Shown piece by piece: positions 19,087 through 29,210 of a stretch of DNA of 64,000 bases. This DNA comes from CAZWUL01 sp964636625 (GTDB lineage Bacteria > Atribacterota > Phoenicimicrobiia > Phoenicimicrobiales > Stramentimicrobiaceae): NCBI GenBank assembly GCA_964636625.1, contig CAZWUL010000001.1, positions 1-64,000 of the forward strand, given 5' to 3'. Numbering within the stretch: the stretch's first letter is position 1; every line of letters begins with the position of its first letter. The position numbers were made by a program, and so were the translations under genes. A model generated the notes under the pieces. That model had not been told where the DNA came from, made no database searches, and saw only the letters and a program-made list of their open reading frames with translations.

Positions 19087-21042
19087 ATGGCTAAAGCAAT
19101 TGGAATAGATTTAGGTACAACAAATTCGGTTGTTGCCGTTATGGAAGGTGGACAGCCTGTTGTAATAGAAAATAAAGAAGGAAGCAGGACTACACCGTCA
19201 GTTGTAGCATTTAGCAAAAAAGGAGAAAGATTAGTAGGATTGCTGGCCAAAAGGCAGGCAGTTACCAATTCAAAAAATACAATTTATTCAGTTAAACGGT
19301 TTATTGGCCGAAGATATAATGACCAGGAAGTTCAGGAAATAAAGAAAGTTCTGTCATATGATATTGTTGAAGGTGAACATACAAATGTAATGATTAAGGC
19401 CAAGGATAAAGAATATAGTCCGCAGGAAATATCAGCAATGATTTTACAGAAACTAAAACAATCGGCCGAAGACCATATTGGAGAAGAAATAAAGGACGCA
19501 GTTATTACTGTTCCTGCTTATTTTAATGACAATCAGCGTGAAGCAACAAAGGCAGCAGGCCGTATAGCAGGATTAAATGTTTTAAGAATTATAAATGAAC
19601 CTACAGCTGCATCTCTAGCTTATGGACTAGACAAGAAAAAGAGTGAAAAAATAGCTGTTTTTGACCTGGGAGGAGGCACTTTTGATATCTCTATACTCGA
19701 TATAGGCGAAGGCATCTTTGAAGTTAAATCAACAAATGGTGACACCTTTTTAGGTGGTGATGATTTTGACCAGCGTATCATAAACTGGCTCATTGATAAT
19801 TTTAAAAAAGACCAGGGAATCGATTTAAGTAAAGACCAAATGGCATTACAGAGATTAAAGGAAGCAGCAGAAAAGGCAAAATGCGAATTATCATCATCAA
19901 TTGAAACTGATATTAATTTGCCATTCATTACGGCAGATTCCAGCGGCCCTAAGCACTTGAACTATACACTTACCAGGGCAAAATTAGAGCAGCTTACCGA
20001 TGATTTACTAGAAAGAACTATAGAACCCTGCAATAAGGCACTTGCTGATGCAAAATTAACATCTAATGACATTGATGAGGTGATTCTGGTAGGTGGTCAA
20101 ACTAGAATGCCTAAGGTTCATGAGATAGTTAAGAAAATATTTGGGAAAGAACCGCATAAAGGAGTAAATCCTGATGAAGTGGTTGCTATGGGTGCTGCTA
20201 TCCAGGCAGGCAAATTAAAAGGTGATGTCAAGGATATTCAGTTACTGGATGTAACTCCTTTGTCATTAGGTATAGAGACTTTGGGTGGTGTTTCCACAAA
20301 GCTGATTGAAAAGAACACCACAATTCCGGCATCTAGAAAACAGATATTTTCAACTGCCACTGATAATCAAACTGCCGTTGATATAAATGTATTACAGGGT
20401 GAGCGGCCTATGGCAAAGGATAATACCAGCTTAGGGCGTTTTCAGTTAGTTGGAATTCCGCCTGCACCAAGAGGTGTTCCCCAGATTGAGGTATCCTTTG
20501 ATATTGATGCCAATGGTATACTTAATGTTAAAGCACAGGATAAAGGTACTGGAAAAGAGCAAAAAATAACCATTAAACATTCTAGTGGTTTGACTGAAGA
20601 AGAAATTCAGAAGAAAATTAAAGAAGCGGAACAGTACGCAGAAGATGACCTTAAGCAAAAGGAAAAAGTTGAATTACATAATCAGGCAGATACGCTAGTT
20701 TATACAACTGAAAAAACATTAAAAGATGCAGGTGATAAGGTAAATGATAGCCTGAAGAATGAAATCAATGACAATATTAGTCAGCTAAGAAAAGCTATGC
20801 AGGATGACAATATAGAAGAAATGAAAGCGGGAATAGAAAAATTAACAAATTCTTCTCATAAGCTGGCTGAAGAAATGTATAAACAGTCTTCTGGCCCTGA
20901 TCAGGGACAACAACAAGGCCAGACTGGAGGGACAGAGGAGTCTACAGGTAATCAATCTCAAGAAGAATCCAGTGATTCCCAAAAAGAAGAAAAAGTTTAT
21001 GATGCTGAATATCAGGAAGAAAATGACGACAAGAAAGAGTAG
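19087..21042 (+). CDS. dnaK: Molecular chaperone DnaK (Hsp70)
   Basis: This 651-aa Hsp70 chaperone has the ATPase signature IDLGTTNS at 7-14, [11 protein letters not shown] in the nucleotide-binding domain, and the inter-domain linker [12 protein letters not shown]. The substrate-binding domain and helical lid end in a Gln/Gly/Ser-rich tail with an acidic terminus. Length is slightly above the usual 610-640 because of this tail. The ribosome binding site AAGGAGG is strong. An unusually long 200-nt spacer with a hairpin separates it from dnaJ. Confidence 0.98.
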   Translation: MAKAIGIDLGTTNSVVAVMEGGQPVVIENKEGSRTTPSVVAFSKKGERLVGLLAKRQAVTNSKNTIYSVKRFIGRRYNDQEVQEIKKVLSYDIVEGEHTNVMIKAKDKEYSPQEISAMILQKLKQSAEDHIGEEIKDAVITVPAYFNDNQREATKAAGRIAGLNVLRIINEPTAASLAYGLDKKKSEKIAVFDLGGGTFDISILDIGEGIFEVKSTNGDTFLGGDDFDQRIINWLIDNFKKDQGIDLSKDQMALQRLKEAAEKAKCELSSSIETDINLPFITADSSGPKHLNYTLTRAKLEQLTDDLLERTIEPCNKALADAKLTSNDIDEVILVGGQTRMPKVHEIVKKIFGKEPHKGVNPDEVVAMGAAIQAGKLKGDVKDIQLLDVTPLSLGIETLGGVSTKLIEKNTTIPASRKQIFSTATDNQTAVDINVLQGERPMAKDNTSLGRFQLVGIPPAPRGVPQIEVSFDIDANGILNVKAQDKGTGKEQKITIKHSSGLTEEEIQKKIKEAEQYAEDDLKQKEKVELHNQADTLVYTTEKTLKDAGDKVNDSLKNEINDNISQLRKAMQDDNIEEMKAGIEKLTNSSHKLAEEMYKQSSGPDQGQQQGQTGGTEESTGNQSQEESSDSQKEEKVYDAEYQEENDDKKE

Positions 21043-21078
21043 TAATTGAATAAATAATATTCATCAAGATATTAATTT

Positions 21079-21132
21079 CGTTGGATTTCCCGATTCTTAT
21101 ACAATAAATCGATGAAGACGGGAAATTCAACG
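21079..21132 (+). other. 14-bp inverted repeat between dnaK and dnaJ
   Basis: The arms CGTTGGATTTCCCG (21079-21092) and CGGGAAATTCAACG (21119-21132) pair with a single G-U wobble across a 26-nt loop. No U-tract follows, so a processing or stabilising hairpin is more likely than a terminator. The rest of the 200-nt spacer is AT-rich with no recognised gene. Confidence 0.6.
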
Positions 21133-21242
21133 ATTATTATAAGATTATCAGCATAGTAAAATAAGGTTAAATAAAATAAAAGGGAAGTATATATTTTAAA
21201 ATAATAATATAGAAAAATATAATCTAGAAAGGGATTATTGTT

Positions 21243-22397
21243 TTGGCAAATAAAGATTATTATCAAATCCTGAATATTAGTAAAGATGCAAGTCAGGAAG
21301 AAATTAAAAAAGCATATCGGAAATTGGCTTTAAAATATCATCCTGACGCTAATCCCAACAAAAAAGAAGAAGCGGAAAAGAAATTTAAAGAAATCGGAGA
21401 AGCCTATTCAGTATTAAGTGACCCGGAAAAAAGGGCAAGATATGACCAATTTGGTTCAGCTGATACCGCTGATGCTGGAGCAGGTTTTGATTTCAGGAAT
21501 TTCTATGGGGAAGGCATGGATGATTTTGGCAGCTTTAGTGATATATTTGAGTCTTTTTTTGGTGGAGGTGGTTCACGAAGAACTTACCGACGCGAAAGAG
21601 CCAGGAAAGGAGCCAGTTTAAGGTACAACTTAGAGGTAACTTTGAAAGAAGCCGCTTTTGGTGCTGAAAAAAAGATAGAAATACCAACCTGGCAAAATTG
21701 TAGTCATTGTGGTGGAACTGGTGCTGAACCAGGAACCTCTAAAAAGACCTGCCCTGATTGTAATGGAACAGGTGAAATAAGAATGGCCCAGAATACATTT
21801 TTTGGGCAATCCATAAATATACAAGCCTGTCCAAGATGTAAAGGAAGCGGCCAGATTATTGAATCACCCTGTAAGGTGTGTCATGGAGCCGGGAAGATAA
21901 AGGCAAGAAAAACCATTAATGTTAAAATATTGGCAGGAGTGGAGAGTGGACATAGGCTAAGACTTGCGGGAATGGGAGAACCCGGTGAAAATGGTGGTTC
22001 ACCCGGGGATCTCTTTATTGTTATTAGTGTTAAAGAGCACACTGTTTTTAAAAGAAAGGGTACTGAAATTTATTGTGACCATAAAATAAGTTTGCCTAAA
22101 GCTGTTTTAGGTGGGGAAACCACAGTTCCAACATTAGAAGGAAATGTGAAAATGAAAATTCCTGCTGGAACACAAAGTAATACTGATTTTAGATTGAGAG
22201 GAAAAGGAGCATATAAATTAGGTACAAAAAATAGGGGTGATGAACACGTAAGAATAATTGTAGAAATACCTAGAAGTTTAAATCAGAAAGCAAAAAAACT
22301 TATGTATGAGTTAGCACAAGAAACTGGCGAAGATGTTGAAAAAATAGGTGAAAAAAATTTTTTCGAAAAAGTTAAAGAAACCTTCACTAAAAAATAA
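21243..22397 (+). CDS. dnaJ: Chaperone protein DnaJ (Hsp40)
   Basis: This 384-aa type I J-protein stimulates DnaK ATPase. The J domain has HPD at 33-35. A Gly/Phe-rich linker follows ([18 protein letters not shown]). Four zinc-finger repeats are intact: [24 protein letters not shown] and CKVCHGAG. The C-terminal substrate-binding domain is complete. The start is TTG at 21243, preceded by AAAGGG; no ATG fits the J-domain N-terminus. It is the last gene of the heat-shock operon, though a 200-nt spacer may set its level apart from dnaK. Confidence 0.97.
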   Translation: MANKDYYQILNISKDASQEEIKKAYRKLALKYHPDANPNKKEEAEKKFKEIGEAYSVLSDPEKRARYDQFGSADTADAGAGFDFRNFYGEGMDDFGSFSDIFESFFGGGGSRRTYRRERARKGASLRYNLEVTLKEAAFGAEKKIEIPTWQNCSHCGGTGAEPGTSKKTCPDCNGTGEIRMAQNTFFGQSINIQACPRCKGSGQIIESPCKVCHGAGKIKARKTINVKILAGVESGHRLRLAGMGEPGENGGSPGDLFIVISVKEHTVFKRKGTEIYCDHKISLPKAVLGGETTVPTLEGNVKMKIPAGTQSNTDFRLRGKGAYKLGTKNRGDEHVRIIVEIPRSLNQKAKKLMYELAQETGEDVEKIGEKNFFEKVKETFTKK

Positions 22398-22478
22398 AAC
22401 ATAAGCTCTTTTCTATAAATTTGCCCATTTCATAATATTCATTAAAAAATTTATTTAAATAACAAAGAAAAATTCATA

Positions 22479-23825
22479 ATGAAAAATATAGATAGAAAAG
22501 TTGCCTTAAAGACAATAGGATGCAAAGTAAATCAGTATGAAACAGGAGTTATAAAACAGACTTTTCTTAAAAATGGTTTTACCGCAGTAGATTTCAGAGA
22601 AAAAGCAGATATTTATATTATTAACACCTGTGCTGTGACCAGAGAAGCAGAAAGAAAGTCAAAACAGATGATCAGAAAAGCCGGTAGAACAAATCCATTT
22701 GCTACTGTTATTGTAACCGGATGTGCTGTACAAACAGATTTGGAGGAAATAAAGGATTGTACCAATACTAGTTGCCACATAATTAGCAATTACTACAAAA
22801 ATGATATTTTTAATATATTTGCAAAATCTTCTATAAATTCACCTAAGAAAATAATTCACTTCATACCCGGAGTTCATATTAACCAATACCATGAAAATTA
22901 TTTTCCCAGTACAAGCAATAGAATAAGAGGGTTGGTAAAGATACAGGATGGGTGTAACCAATTTTGTAGTTATTGTGTTATACCGTACCTCCGAGGAAAA
23001 GCCAGAAGCAGGAAAGTTAATGATATATTATCAGAGATCAGGGAATTAATAAAAAACAGGTATAAAGAAATTGTATTATTGGGAATTAATCTTGGCAGTT
23101 ATGGAGAAGATTTAGAAACCGATAATATTAATTTAGCAAAATTAATAAAAAAAATAGAAAAAATTCACGGCTTAGAAAGGGTTAGATTGAGTTCGATTGA
23201 ATTTCCATGGATAACTGATGAGTTGATAGATACTTTTAATAATTCTTCCAAGCTTTGCCATCACCTGCATATCCCCTTGCAAAGCGGTGATGATTATATT
23301 TTATCCCTCATGAGAAGAAAATATAATATTACCATATTCGAGGAAAAAGTAAAAAAGATTATGGCAGGTATTCCAGATATTGCAATTACCACAGATATTA
23401 TTGTCGGTTTTCCCGGTGAGGATGTATTATCATTTCAAAAAACGTATCATTTTTTGAAAAGAATAGGTTTCTCTAAAATACACGTGTTTCCTTATTCGGA
23501 AAGACTGTTGACTCTTTCTTCATTGTTTACTGGAAAGAATAATACAGAGGTTATCAAAAAAAGAGTTAAAAAATTAACTAAATTATCTTTAAAATTAAGA
23601 AAAGATTTTTTTTTAAACAACCTAAACCAGGAGAAAACAATAATAATTGAAAACAGTTATAGCAAAAATAATAATAAATATGCTTCTTGTGGTTTAACTG
23701 ATAATTATATTACAGTTTGTATCAAAGGTTTAAAAAAGAAAAATGGAGAGTTAATAAAAGTCAGATTAAAAAATGCTTTTGATTCCTATATCGAAGGAGA
23801 AGAAGTAATTAATCAAATAAAATAA
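22479..23825 (+). CDS. mtaB: tRNA t6A37 methylthiotransferase MtaB
   Basis: This 448-aa radical SAM methylthiotransferase is predicted to convert t6A37 to ms2t6A37 in tRNAs. The N-terminal UPF0004 domain has three cluster cysteines (GCKVN, NTCAVT, GCAVQ) and the radical SAM motif is CNQFCSYC near residue 160. The motif set and the location downstream of dnaJ favour MtaB over MiaB, which is encoded separately at 48350-49702. A weak AT-rich terminator follows. Confidence 0.92.
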   Translation: MKNIDRKVALKTIGCKVNQYETGVIKQTFLKNGFTAVDFREKADIYIINTCAVTREAERKSKQMIRKAGRTNPFATVIVTGCAVQTDLEEIKDCTNTSCHIISNYYKNDIFNIFAKSSINSPKKIIHFIPGVHINQYHENYFPSTSNRIRGLVKIQDGCNQFCSYCVIPYLRGKARSRKVNDILSEIRELIKNRYKEIVLLGINLGSYGEDLETDNINLAKLIKKIEKIHGLERVRLSSIEFPWITDELIDTFNNSSKLCHHLHIPLQSGDDYILSLMRRKYNITIFEEKVKKIMAGIPDIAITTDIIVGFPGEDVLSFQKTYHFLKRIGFSKIHVFPYSERLLTLSSLFTGKNNTEVIKKRVKKLTKLSLKLRKDFFLNNLNQEKTIIIENSYSKNNNKYASCGLTDNYITVCIKGLKKKNGELIKVRLKNAFDSYIEGEEVINQIK

Positions 23826-23866
23826 ACTAAAAAGTATTTGTGTCTTCTTTGTTTTAAACTAAATAT

Positions 23867-23895
23867 TTATAATTATTATAAATTATAATTTTTTT
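23867..23895 (+). terminator. AT-only hairpin with T-run after mtaB
   Basis: TTATAATT (23867-23874) pairs with AATTATAA (23881-23888) around a 6-nt loop and is followed by seven T residues. The stem contains no GC pair, so termination may be inefficient. The T-run merges into the -35 region of the next promoter. Confidence 0.45.
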
Positions 23896-23921
23896 GATAT
23901 TTTTTCGTTCTGTGCTATAAT
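23894..23921 (+). promoter_or_regulatory. Promoter of the nusA-infB operon
   Basis: TTGATA at 23894-23899 and a perfect TATAAT at 23916-23921 are separated by 16 nt. Transcription should start near 23928, about 140 nt before nusA and about 18 nt before a terminator-like hairpin. Confidence 0.75.
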
Positions 23922-23945
23922 ATAGTAAATTTCAAAAGATACTTT

Positions 23946-23979
23946 AAAAGAGTGGTTCAAAAGCCACTCTTTTGTTTTG
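23946..23979 (+). terminator. Terminator-like hairpin in the nusA leader (candidate attenuator)
   Basis: A perfect 10-bp stem, AAAAGAGTGG (23946-23955) with CCACTCTTTT (23964-23973), encloses an 8-nt loop and runs into TTTTGTTTTG. It lies downstream of the predicted transcription start and upstream of nusA, so it may terminate nascent operon transcripts. NusA itself modulates such hairpins, which would allow feedback. Confidence 0.7.
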
Positions 23980-24066
23980 TAATTTTAAATATTTAATTTT
24001 TTGTATAGGGTTATAACATATCTCCTAATTCTTCATTCCCAAAAGGGAAGGGGTTGAAAGGTTAAG

Positions 24067-25131
24067 ATGAATATAAATATTGATTTAATAAAAATATTAG
24101 ACGAAATTGAAAAGGATAAAGGCATCTCAAAGGAAGTCTTAATTGATACAATTGAAACTTCTCTTGTTTCTGCATATAAAAAAAATTTCGCACAAGGTAG
24201 AGATAATGTTGAAATAATATTTAGTAAGGAGACTGGCAAGGTGCAGGTTTTTAACAGAAAGAAAGTTGTTGACGCGGTCAAAAACCCTTCTGCAGAAATA
24301 AATTTTGAAGAAGCCAACCAGTTAGGAAAAGGTAGCATTGCAGTTGGGGATGAAATAAATATAGAGATAACCCCAAAAGACTTTGGTAGGATTGCGACTC
24401 AAACTGCCAAGCAAGTTATAGTTCAAAAAATTAGAGAGGCAGAGAGAAAAGCAATTTTTGAGCGTTATATTGATAAAGTAAGAGACATAGTCACCGGTAT
24501 AATTCAGAGGACAGAAGGCTATAATATTATTGTAGATTTGGGAAAGGCTGAAGCAGTCTTGCCTATAAACGAGCAGGTTAAAAGAGAGAATTACAACAAG
24601 GGAAAAAGAATGAAATTTTACGTTATTGAGGTGAAAAAAACTTCCAGAGGACCCAGAATAGTTCTATCTAGAACACATCCTGATTTACTAAAACGTTTAT
24701 TCGAATTGGAAGTGCCCGAAATCCATGAAGGGCTAGTTGAAATTAAATGTATTGCAAGAGAAGCAGGAAAGCGCTCAAAAATAGCTGTTGACAGTAAAGA
24801 TGATAATGTTGATTCTATCGGTTCCTGTATTGGGGATAGAGGATCTCGAATTAAATCTATAATGACTGAATTACAGGATGAAAAAATTGATGTTATAAAA
24901 TGGGATGATGATGAGAAGGTATTTATTGCAAATTCTCTTAACCCCGCAAAAGTACTACTTGTTCAGTTATTCGAAAAAGAAAAAAAAGCCCTTGTTGTAG
25001 TTGACGATGCTCAATTATCCCTGTCAATAGGCAAGGAAGGGCAGAATGCAAGATTAGCTGCAAGGCTAACAGGATGGAAGATAGATATTAAAAGTGATTC
25101 TCAATATAAAAAAGATAAAAAAGATGAATAG
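24067..25131 (+). CDS. nusA: Transcription termination/antitermination factor NusA
   Basis: This 354-aa protein binds RNA polymerase and nascent RNA to promote pausing and to modulate termination. The N-terminal polymerase-binding domain is followed by an S1 domain (about 135-200) and two KH domains (GDRGSRIKSI and SIGKEGQNARLAARLTGW). It lacks the acidic C-terminal repeats of the E. coli protein, as is normal in most bacteria. The ATG follows GAAAGG. It opens the nusA-ylxR-infB-ylxP-rbfA-nrnA-truB-ribF cluster and may be autoregulated at the leader hairpin. Confidence 0.97.
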   Translation: MNINIDLIKILDEIEKDKGISKEVLIDTIETSLVSAYKKNFAQGRDNVEIIFSKETGKVQVFNRKKVVDAVKNPSAEINFEEANQLGKGSIAVGDEINIEITPKDFGRIATQTAKQVIVQKIREAERKAIFERYIDKVRDIVTGIIQRTEGYNIIVDLGKAEAVLPINEQVKRENYNKGKRMKFYVIEVKKTSRGPRIVLSRTHPDLLKRLFELEVPEIHEGLVEIKCIAREAGKRSKIAVDSKDDNVDSIGSCIGDRGSRIKSIMTELQDEKIDVIKWDDDEKVFIANSLNPAKVLLVQLFEKEKKALVVVDDAQLSLSIGKEGQNARLAARLTGWKIDIKSDSQYKKDKKDE

Positions 25132-25191
25132 AAATGACATAAAAATATAATATCTTATATTGTCAATTTAGCAGGTAAAAAAACAATTACC

Positions 25192-25476
25192 ATGAAACAT
25201 TCTAAAAAAATACCTTATAGGACATGCGTAGGCTGTCAATTAAGGAAACCAAAAAAAGAATTACTTAGAATTATAAGAACACCGGAAGGTATAATAGAAA
25301 TTGATGTAACCGGAAAGAAATCAGGTAGAGGGGCTTACCTGTGTTATAATATGGAATGTTTTAAAATGGCAACCATAAAAGGTAAGCTAAATAAAGCCTT
25401 AAAGGTGGAAATTTCAACGGAAACGATTAAATTAATAGAAGAAAAGTTTAAAGAAATAGAAAATGTGTCATCATGA
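25192..25476 (+). CDS. ylxR: YlxR-family protein (RnpM-like)
   Basis: This 94-aa protein of family DUF448 has the hallmark RTCVGCQLRKPKKELLRI near the start and GRGAYLC in the middle. In Bacillus subtilis this family (RnpM) binds RNase P RNA and lowers its activity; that role here is by homology only. Its place between nusA and infB is highly conserved. The ATG at 25192 has no strong ribosome binding site. Confidence 0.92.
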   Translation: MKHSKKIPYRTCVGCQLRKPKKELLRIIRTPEGIIEIDVTGKKSGRGAYLCYNMECFKMATIKGKLNKALKVEISTETIKLIEEKFKEIENVSS

Positions 25477-25529
25477 CATGTTTAACTACCCAAAGTGAAT
25501 TGAGTCCGGGGTAAATGGAGGTCATCAGT

Positions 25530-27470
25530 ATGAAAAAAAGAGTATATGAAGTAGCTGAAAATTTAAAAATCCCTACCAAAAAACTTATTGAATTTCTAAA
25601 AAAAGAGGGTATCAATGTTAAAAATCATATGAGTACCCTTGATTATGAAACAATAGAAATTATTCAAGAAGCCATTGCTGAAGATGGAATACAAGAAGAT
25701 AGTAAGAAAAAAGAAACAAGGGATATAATTGTATTAGAAAAAATACCAAGCTTAAAAGATTTATCAAAGCAATTGAAAATTCCTCTATCGAAAGCAATGC
25801 AACAAGTATCAAAATATGGGAATATACATTCTATAGAAAAAGAATTGCCCTGGCAAATTGCAAAGAAAGTATATGAAGAAAATGATTTTAAAGTTGAAAT
25901 TACAAAAAATTTTAAAAAGGAACTTAAATCAAAAAAAACAAAAGAAACCGAACATACAATGCTTACAAAATCACCTGCTATTACTATTGTTGGGCATGTA
26001 GACCATGGTAAAACAACTCTTCTCGACATGATAAGAAAGAGTGATGTTACTAAAAAAGAAGCAGGGGGTATAACTCAACATATTGGAGCTTATGTTGTGG
26101 AGGTAAAAAACAATCGATTTGTATTTATTGATACTCCCGGACATGAGGCTTTTACTACTATGAGAGCCAGAGGAGTGAAAGCAACTGATATTGTTGTACT
26201 GGTAGTGGCGGCTGATGATGGTGTTATGCCTCAAACAGTGGAAGCCATAAATCATGCCAGGGCAGCTAATGTACCCATTATTGTAGCTATCAATAAAATA
26301 GATAAACCGAACGCTAATATCGATAAAGTTAAAAAAGACCTTTCAAAACATGAATTGGTTCCTGAAGAATGGGGTGGTGACACTCTTGTTGCAGAGATAT
26401 CTGCTTTACAAGGTAAAGGTATAGATGAATTATTGGATTTAATCTCAATTCAAGCTGAAATGTTAGAACTGCAAGTTACACCACAACTTCCTGCAACTGG
26501 AATAGTAATAGAAACAAAATTAGATAAAAGAAGGGGAATTCTTGTTACGGTTCTGATACAAAATGGTCATTTAGATATAGGAGATTATTTTGTTGTTGGT
26601 TCTGCTTTTGGAAAAGTAAAGAGCATGATGGATGACAAGGGCAAAAGATTAAAGCATGCTGGACCTTCAACTCCTGTAGAAATCACTGGTTTTAATAAAA
26701 TGCCTATAGCCGGAGATGTTTTTCAAGTAGTTGCAGATGACCATTTTGCAAAAACAATAATTGAAGAAAGAGAATCAGAGAAAAAAAGAAAACAAAAACA
26801 GAGTATTGACACTGACAAGGTTTCTTTAGAAAATTTATTTGAGGAGATGGCAAAAGGCAAACTAAAAGAGTTAAACATGATATTAAAAGCTGACACACAA
26901 GGTTCTCTGGATGCCATATATGGTACACTTTTTAATTTAAGCAATGAAGAGGTTGAAATTAAAGTTATTCACAGCGGGATCGGAGCAATAACAGAAACAG
27001 ACATAATGTTGGGTTCTGCTTCTAATGCATTAATTGTAGGGTTTAATGTAAAAGTTGATGTTAATTCCCAAAAGCTGGCAAAGAAAGAAAAAGTCGATGT
27101 CAGGACCTATAATATAATCTATGATTTAGTTGATGAAGTAAAAGCTGCCTTAAAAGGGTACCTGAAACCAAAGCTTGAAGAAGTTATTAACGGAAAAGCA
27201 GAGATAAGAGAAATATTCAAAATACCAAAAATTGGAATTGTTGCTGGCTGTTATGTAACAGAAGGCAAAATATCTATCAAAGATTATATACGTGTTTTTC
27301 ATGAAGACAATAAAATATATGAAGGTAAAGATTTTTCCATAAAACGTTTTAAAGAAGATGTAAAAGAAGTAAATGAAGGTTATGAATGTGGAATAAACAT
27401 TGATAAGGTTGATGATCTACAGGTAAAAGATATTATTGTTTTCTATAATTATAAAGAAATAGAAAGATAA
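25530..27470 (+). CDS. infB: Translation initiation factor IF-2
   Basis: This 646-aa GTPase places initiator tRNA on the ribosome. A short N-terminal IF2_N region (MKKRVYEVAENLKIPTKKL) leads into the G domain: G1 GHVDHGKTT near 155, G3 DTPGHEAF, G4 NKID. Domains II-IV follow. The Met at 25530 has GGAGG at a good distance upstream and matches the usual N-terminus, so the earlier in-frame start (25515) is not used. It is compact compared with E. coli IF2 because the N-terminal region is short. Confidence 0.97.
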   Translation: MKKRVYEVAENLKIPTKKLIEFLKKEGINVKNHMSTLDYETIEIIQEAIAEDGIQEDSKKKETRDIIVLEKIPSLKDLSKQLKIPLSKAMQQVSKYGNIHSIEKELPWQIAKKVYEENDFKVEITKNFKKELKSKKTKETEHTMLTKSPAITIVGHVDHGKTTLLDMIRKSDVTKKEAGGITQHIGAYVVEVKNNRFVFIDTPGHEAFTTMRARGVKATDIVVLVVAADDGVMPQTVEAINHARAANVPIIVAINKIDKPNANIDKVKKDLSKHELVPEEWGGDTLVAEISALQGKGIDELLDLISIQAEMLELQVTPQLPATGIVIETKLDKRRGILVTVLIQNGHLDIGDYFVVGSAFGKVKSMMDDKGKRLKHAGPSTPVEITGFNKMPIAGDVFQVVADDHFAKTIIEERESEKKRKQKQSIDTDKVSLENLFEEMAKGKLKELNMILKADTQGSLDAIYGTLFNLSNEEVEIKVIHSGIGAITETDIMLGSASNALIVGFNVKVDVNSQKLAKKEKVDVRTYNIIYDLVDEVKAALKGYLKPKLEEVINGKAEIREIFKIPKIGIVAGCYVTEGKISIKDYIRVFHEDNKIYEGKDFSIKRFKEDVKEVNEGYECGINIDKVDDLQVKDIIVFYNYKEIER

Positions 27471-27480
27471 ATAAAACAAG

Positions 27481-27765
27481 ATGTTGTTAATTGGAACTTG
27501 TGAACTATTGATATATTTGCCTGATAGTCATTCTCTAAAAGATAAAAGAGGCATTATAAGCAAGCTTAAGTTTAATCTAAGAAAAAAATATAATATATCT
27601 ATTTCTGAAATAGATCACAAGAATTTGTGGAAAAAAACTACTTTTGCGATTTGTTGCGTCAGTGATAGTCGACAGATTATTGACAGAACAATGGATAGTC
27701 TAATTAAAGAAATTGAAAATAATCCTAAAATTGAATTAATAAATTATCAGGTATCAACTATCTAG
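27481..27765 (+). CDS. ylxP: DUF503 family protein YlxP
   Basis: This 94-aa protein matches the DUF503 pattern: an N-terminal beta strand, then LPDSHSLKDKRGIISKLKFN and a ferredoxin-like fold. Its function is not established; the family is nearly always encoded between infB and rbfA, as here, which suggests a role in ribosome maturation or initiation. The spacing is 10 nt from infB and 47 nt to rbfA. Confidence 0.9.
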   Translation: MLLIGTCELLIYLPDSHSLKDKRGIISKLKFNLRKKYNISISEIDHKNLWKKTTFAICCVSDSRQIIDRTMDSLIKEIENNPKIELINYQVSTI

Positions 27766-27812
27766 CGGACATATTGATAAATTTAAAGGAAAAATAAAAG
27801 GAATGTTTTAAA

Positions 27813-28175
27813 ATGGTCTTAGAACAAAAAAAGAAACATTTTGAAAAAATATTAAAAAGAACCGTAAGCCACATAATTCATAATAAAACAAAAGATCCCA
27901 GGATAGGCTTTGTAACAATAACCAGAATTGTAATATCAGACGATTTGCACAACGCAAAAATATTTATATCAGTTCTCGGTACCAAGGAAGAGCAAGAAAA
28001 AAGCATGAAGGGTCTCTATAGCGCTACAAAGTTTATCAGGGCTGAATTGGCTTTTGGGTTAAAAGATTACCGTTTTACACCTTATATATCATTCCATTAC
28101 GATACAGAACTGGAGAAAGTACACCAGCTTATGTCTCAGGTGTATAGACTGGAAAAAGAGAAAGAAACTGATTAA
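27813..28175 (+). CDS. rbfA: 30S ribosome-binding factor RbfA
   Basis: This 120-aa KH-type protein assists late maturation of the 16S rRNA 5' end and cold adaptation. Conserved elements are the HIIHNKTKDPRIGFVTITRI segment and the later ELAFGLKDYRFTPYISFHYD. Length is typical. AAAGGAA precedes the ATG. nrnA follows 4 nt downstream. Confidence 0.95.
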   Translation: MVLEQKKKHFEKILKRTVSHIIHNKTKDPRIGFVTITRIVISDDLHNAKIFISVLGTKEEQEKSMKGLYSATKFIRAELAFGLKDYRFTPYISFHYDTELEKVHQLMSQVYRLEKEKETD

Positions 28176-28179
28176 AATT

Positions 28180-29175
28180 ATGCAGCACACTGAGCTTGAA
28201 GAAATTGCTGAAATACTCAAAAAATACCATAATTTTGTAATTACTTCCCACGTTCATTTAGATGGTGATGCTCTCGGTTCTGAAATTGCTCTTTTTTTAA
28301 TGTTAAAAAGTATGGGTAAAAAAGTTAATATTGTGAATCAGGATAAAACTCCGGATATATACAAGTATTTACCGGTTGTTGAAGAAATAATTTGCATCGA
28401 AGAACTTGGAAAAGAATATTCTTTAGAGGTTAAACCTGAAACAATATTGATTATCCTGGATTCAAGCAATTTAGATAGAATAGGGAATATTCATATTAAT
28501 ATGAAACAAATTGAATTCATTATAAACATTGACCATCACTCATCCAATACTCTCTTCGGAAAATATAATTTCATTGATACATCTGCTTCTTCATCAGGCG
28601 AAATTTTATATAAATTAGGGAAAAAGCTTCATTGCAATTTAAATAAGGAGATAGCGATTCCCTTATATACTGCAATTATTACAGATACTGGTTCATTCAA
28701 ATATGCAAATACAAACGAAGATACTTTTAAAATTGCCCTTGATTTAGTAAAACATGGTGTAAACCCAGGTTGTATCGCAAATTATATTTATAATAATAAC
28801 GAACTCTCTGGCATTAGAATACTGGGAGAGGCACTTCGGCGATTAAAGATAAATCCATCATTACAAATATCATGGACAATTGTAACCAGGGATATGCTGA
28901 AGGAAACAAATTCTAAAGATGAGGAAACTGAAGGTATTGTTGACAAAATTCTTTCGATAAAAAATATTGAGGTTTCTGCCTTTTTGAGAGAGACCGAGAG
29001 TGGGGATATAAAAGTAAGTTTCCGTTCCAAGGGTAATTTTAATGTTGATCAGTTTGCCAGGCAATTTAACGGTGGTGGGCACCCCAATGCTGCAGGATGC
29101 AGTATTAAGGGTACAATAAACAAGGTTGAAAATTTAGTAATTTCAAGGCTACAGGATAAACTTAGTAAGGATTAA
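28180..29175 (+). CDS. nrnA: Bifunctional oligoribonuclease / PAP phosphatase NrnA
   Basis: This 331-aa DHH/DHHA1 phosphoesterase degrades short RNA and DNA oligomers and the nucleotide pAp. The metal-binding motifs are VHLDGDALGSE (Asp28 and Asp30), a DSSN motif near 95, NIDHHSSNT, and ITDTGSFKY. The DHHA1 domain has GGGHPNAAG near the C-terminus. Its position between rbfA and truB is typical. The start ATG is 4 nt after rbfA. Confidence 0.95.
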   Translation: MQHTELEEIAEILKKYHNFVITSHVHLDGDALGSEIALFLMLKSMGKKVNIVNQDKTPDIYKYLPVVEEIICIEELGKEYSLEVKPETILIILDSSNLDRIGNIHINMKQIEFIINIDHHSSNTLFGKYNFIDTSASSSGEILYKLGKKLHCNLNKEIAIPLYTAIITDTGSFKYANTNEDTFKIALDLVKHGVNPGCIANYIYNNNELSGIRILGEALRRLKINPSLQISWTIVTRDMLKETNSKDEETEGIVDKILSIKNIEVSAFLRETESGDIKVSFRSKGNFNVDQFARQFNGGGHPNAAGCSIKGTINKVENLVISRLQDKLSKD

Positions 29176-29210
29176 ATATATTTTTAGTTTTAAATAAAAC
29201 ACAGAAGACT

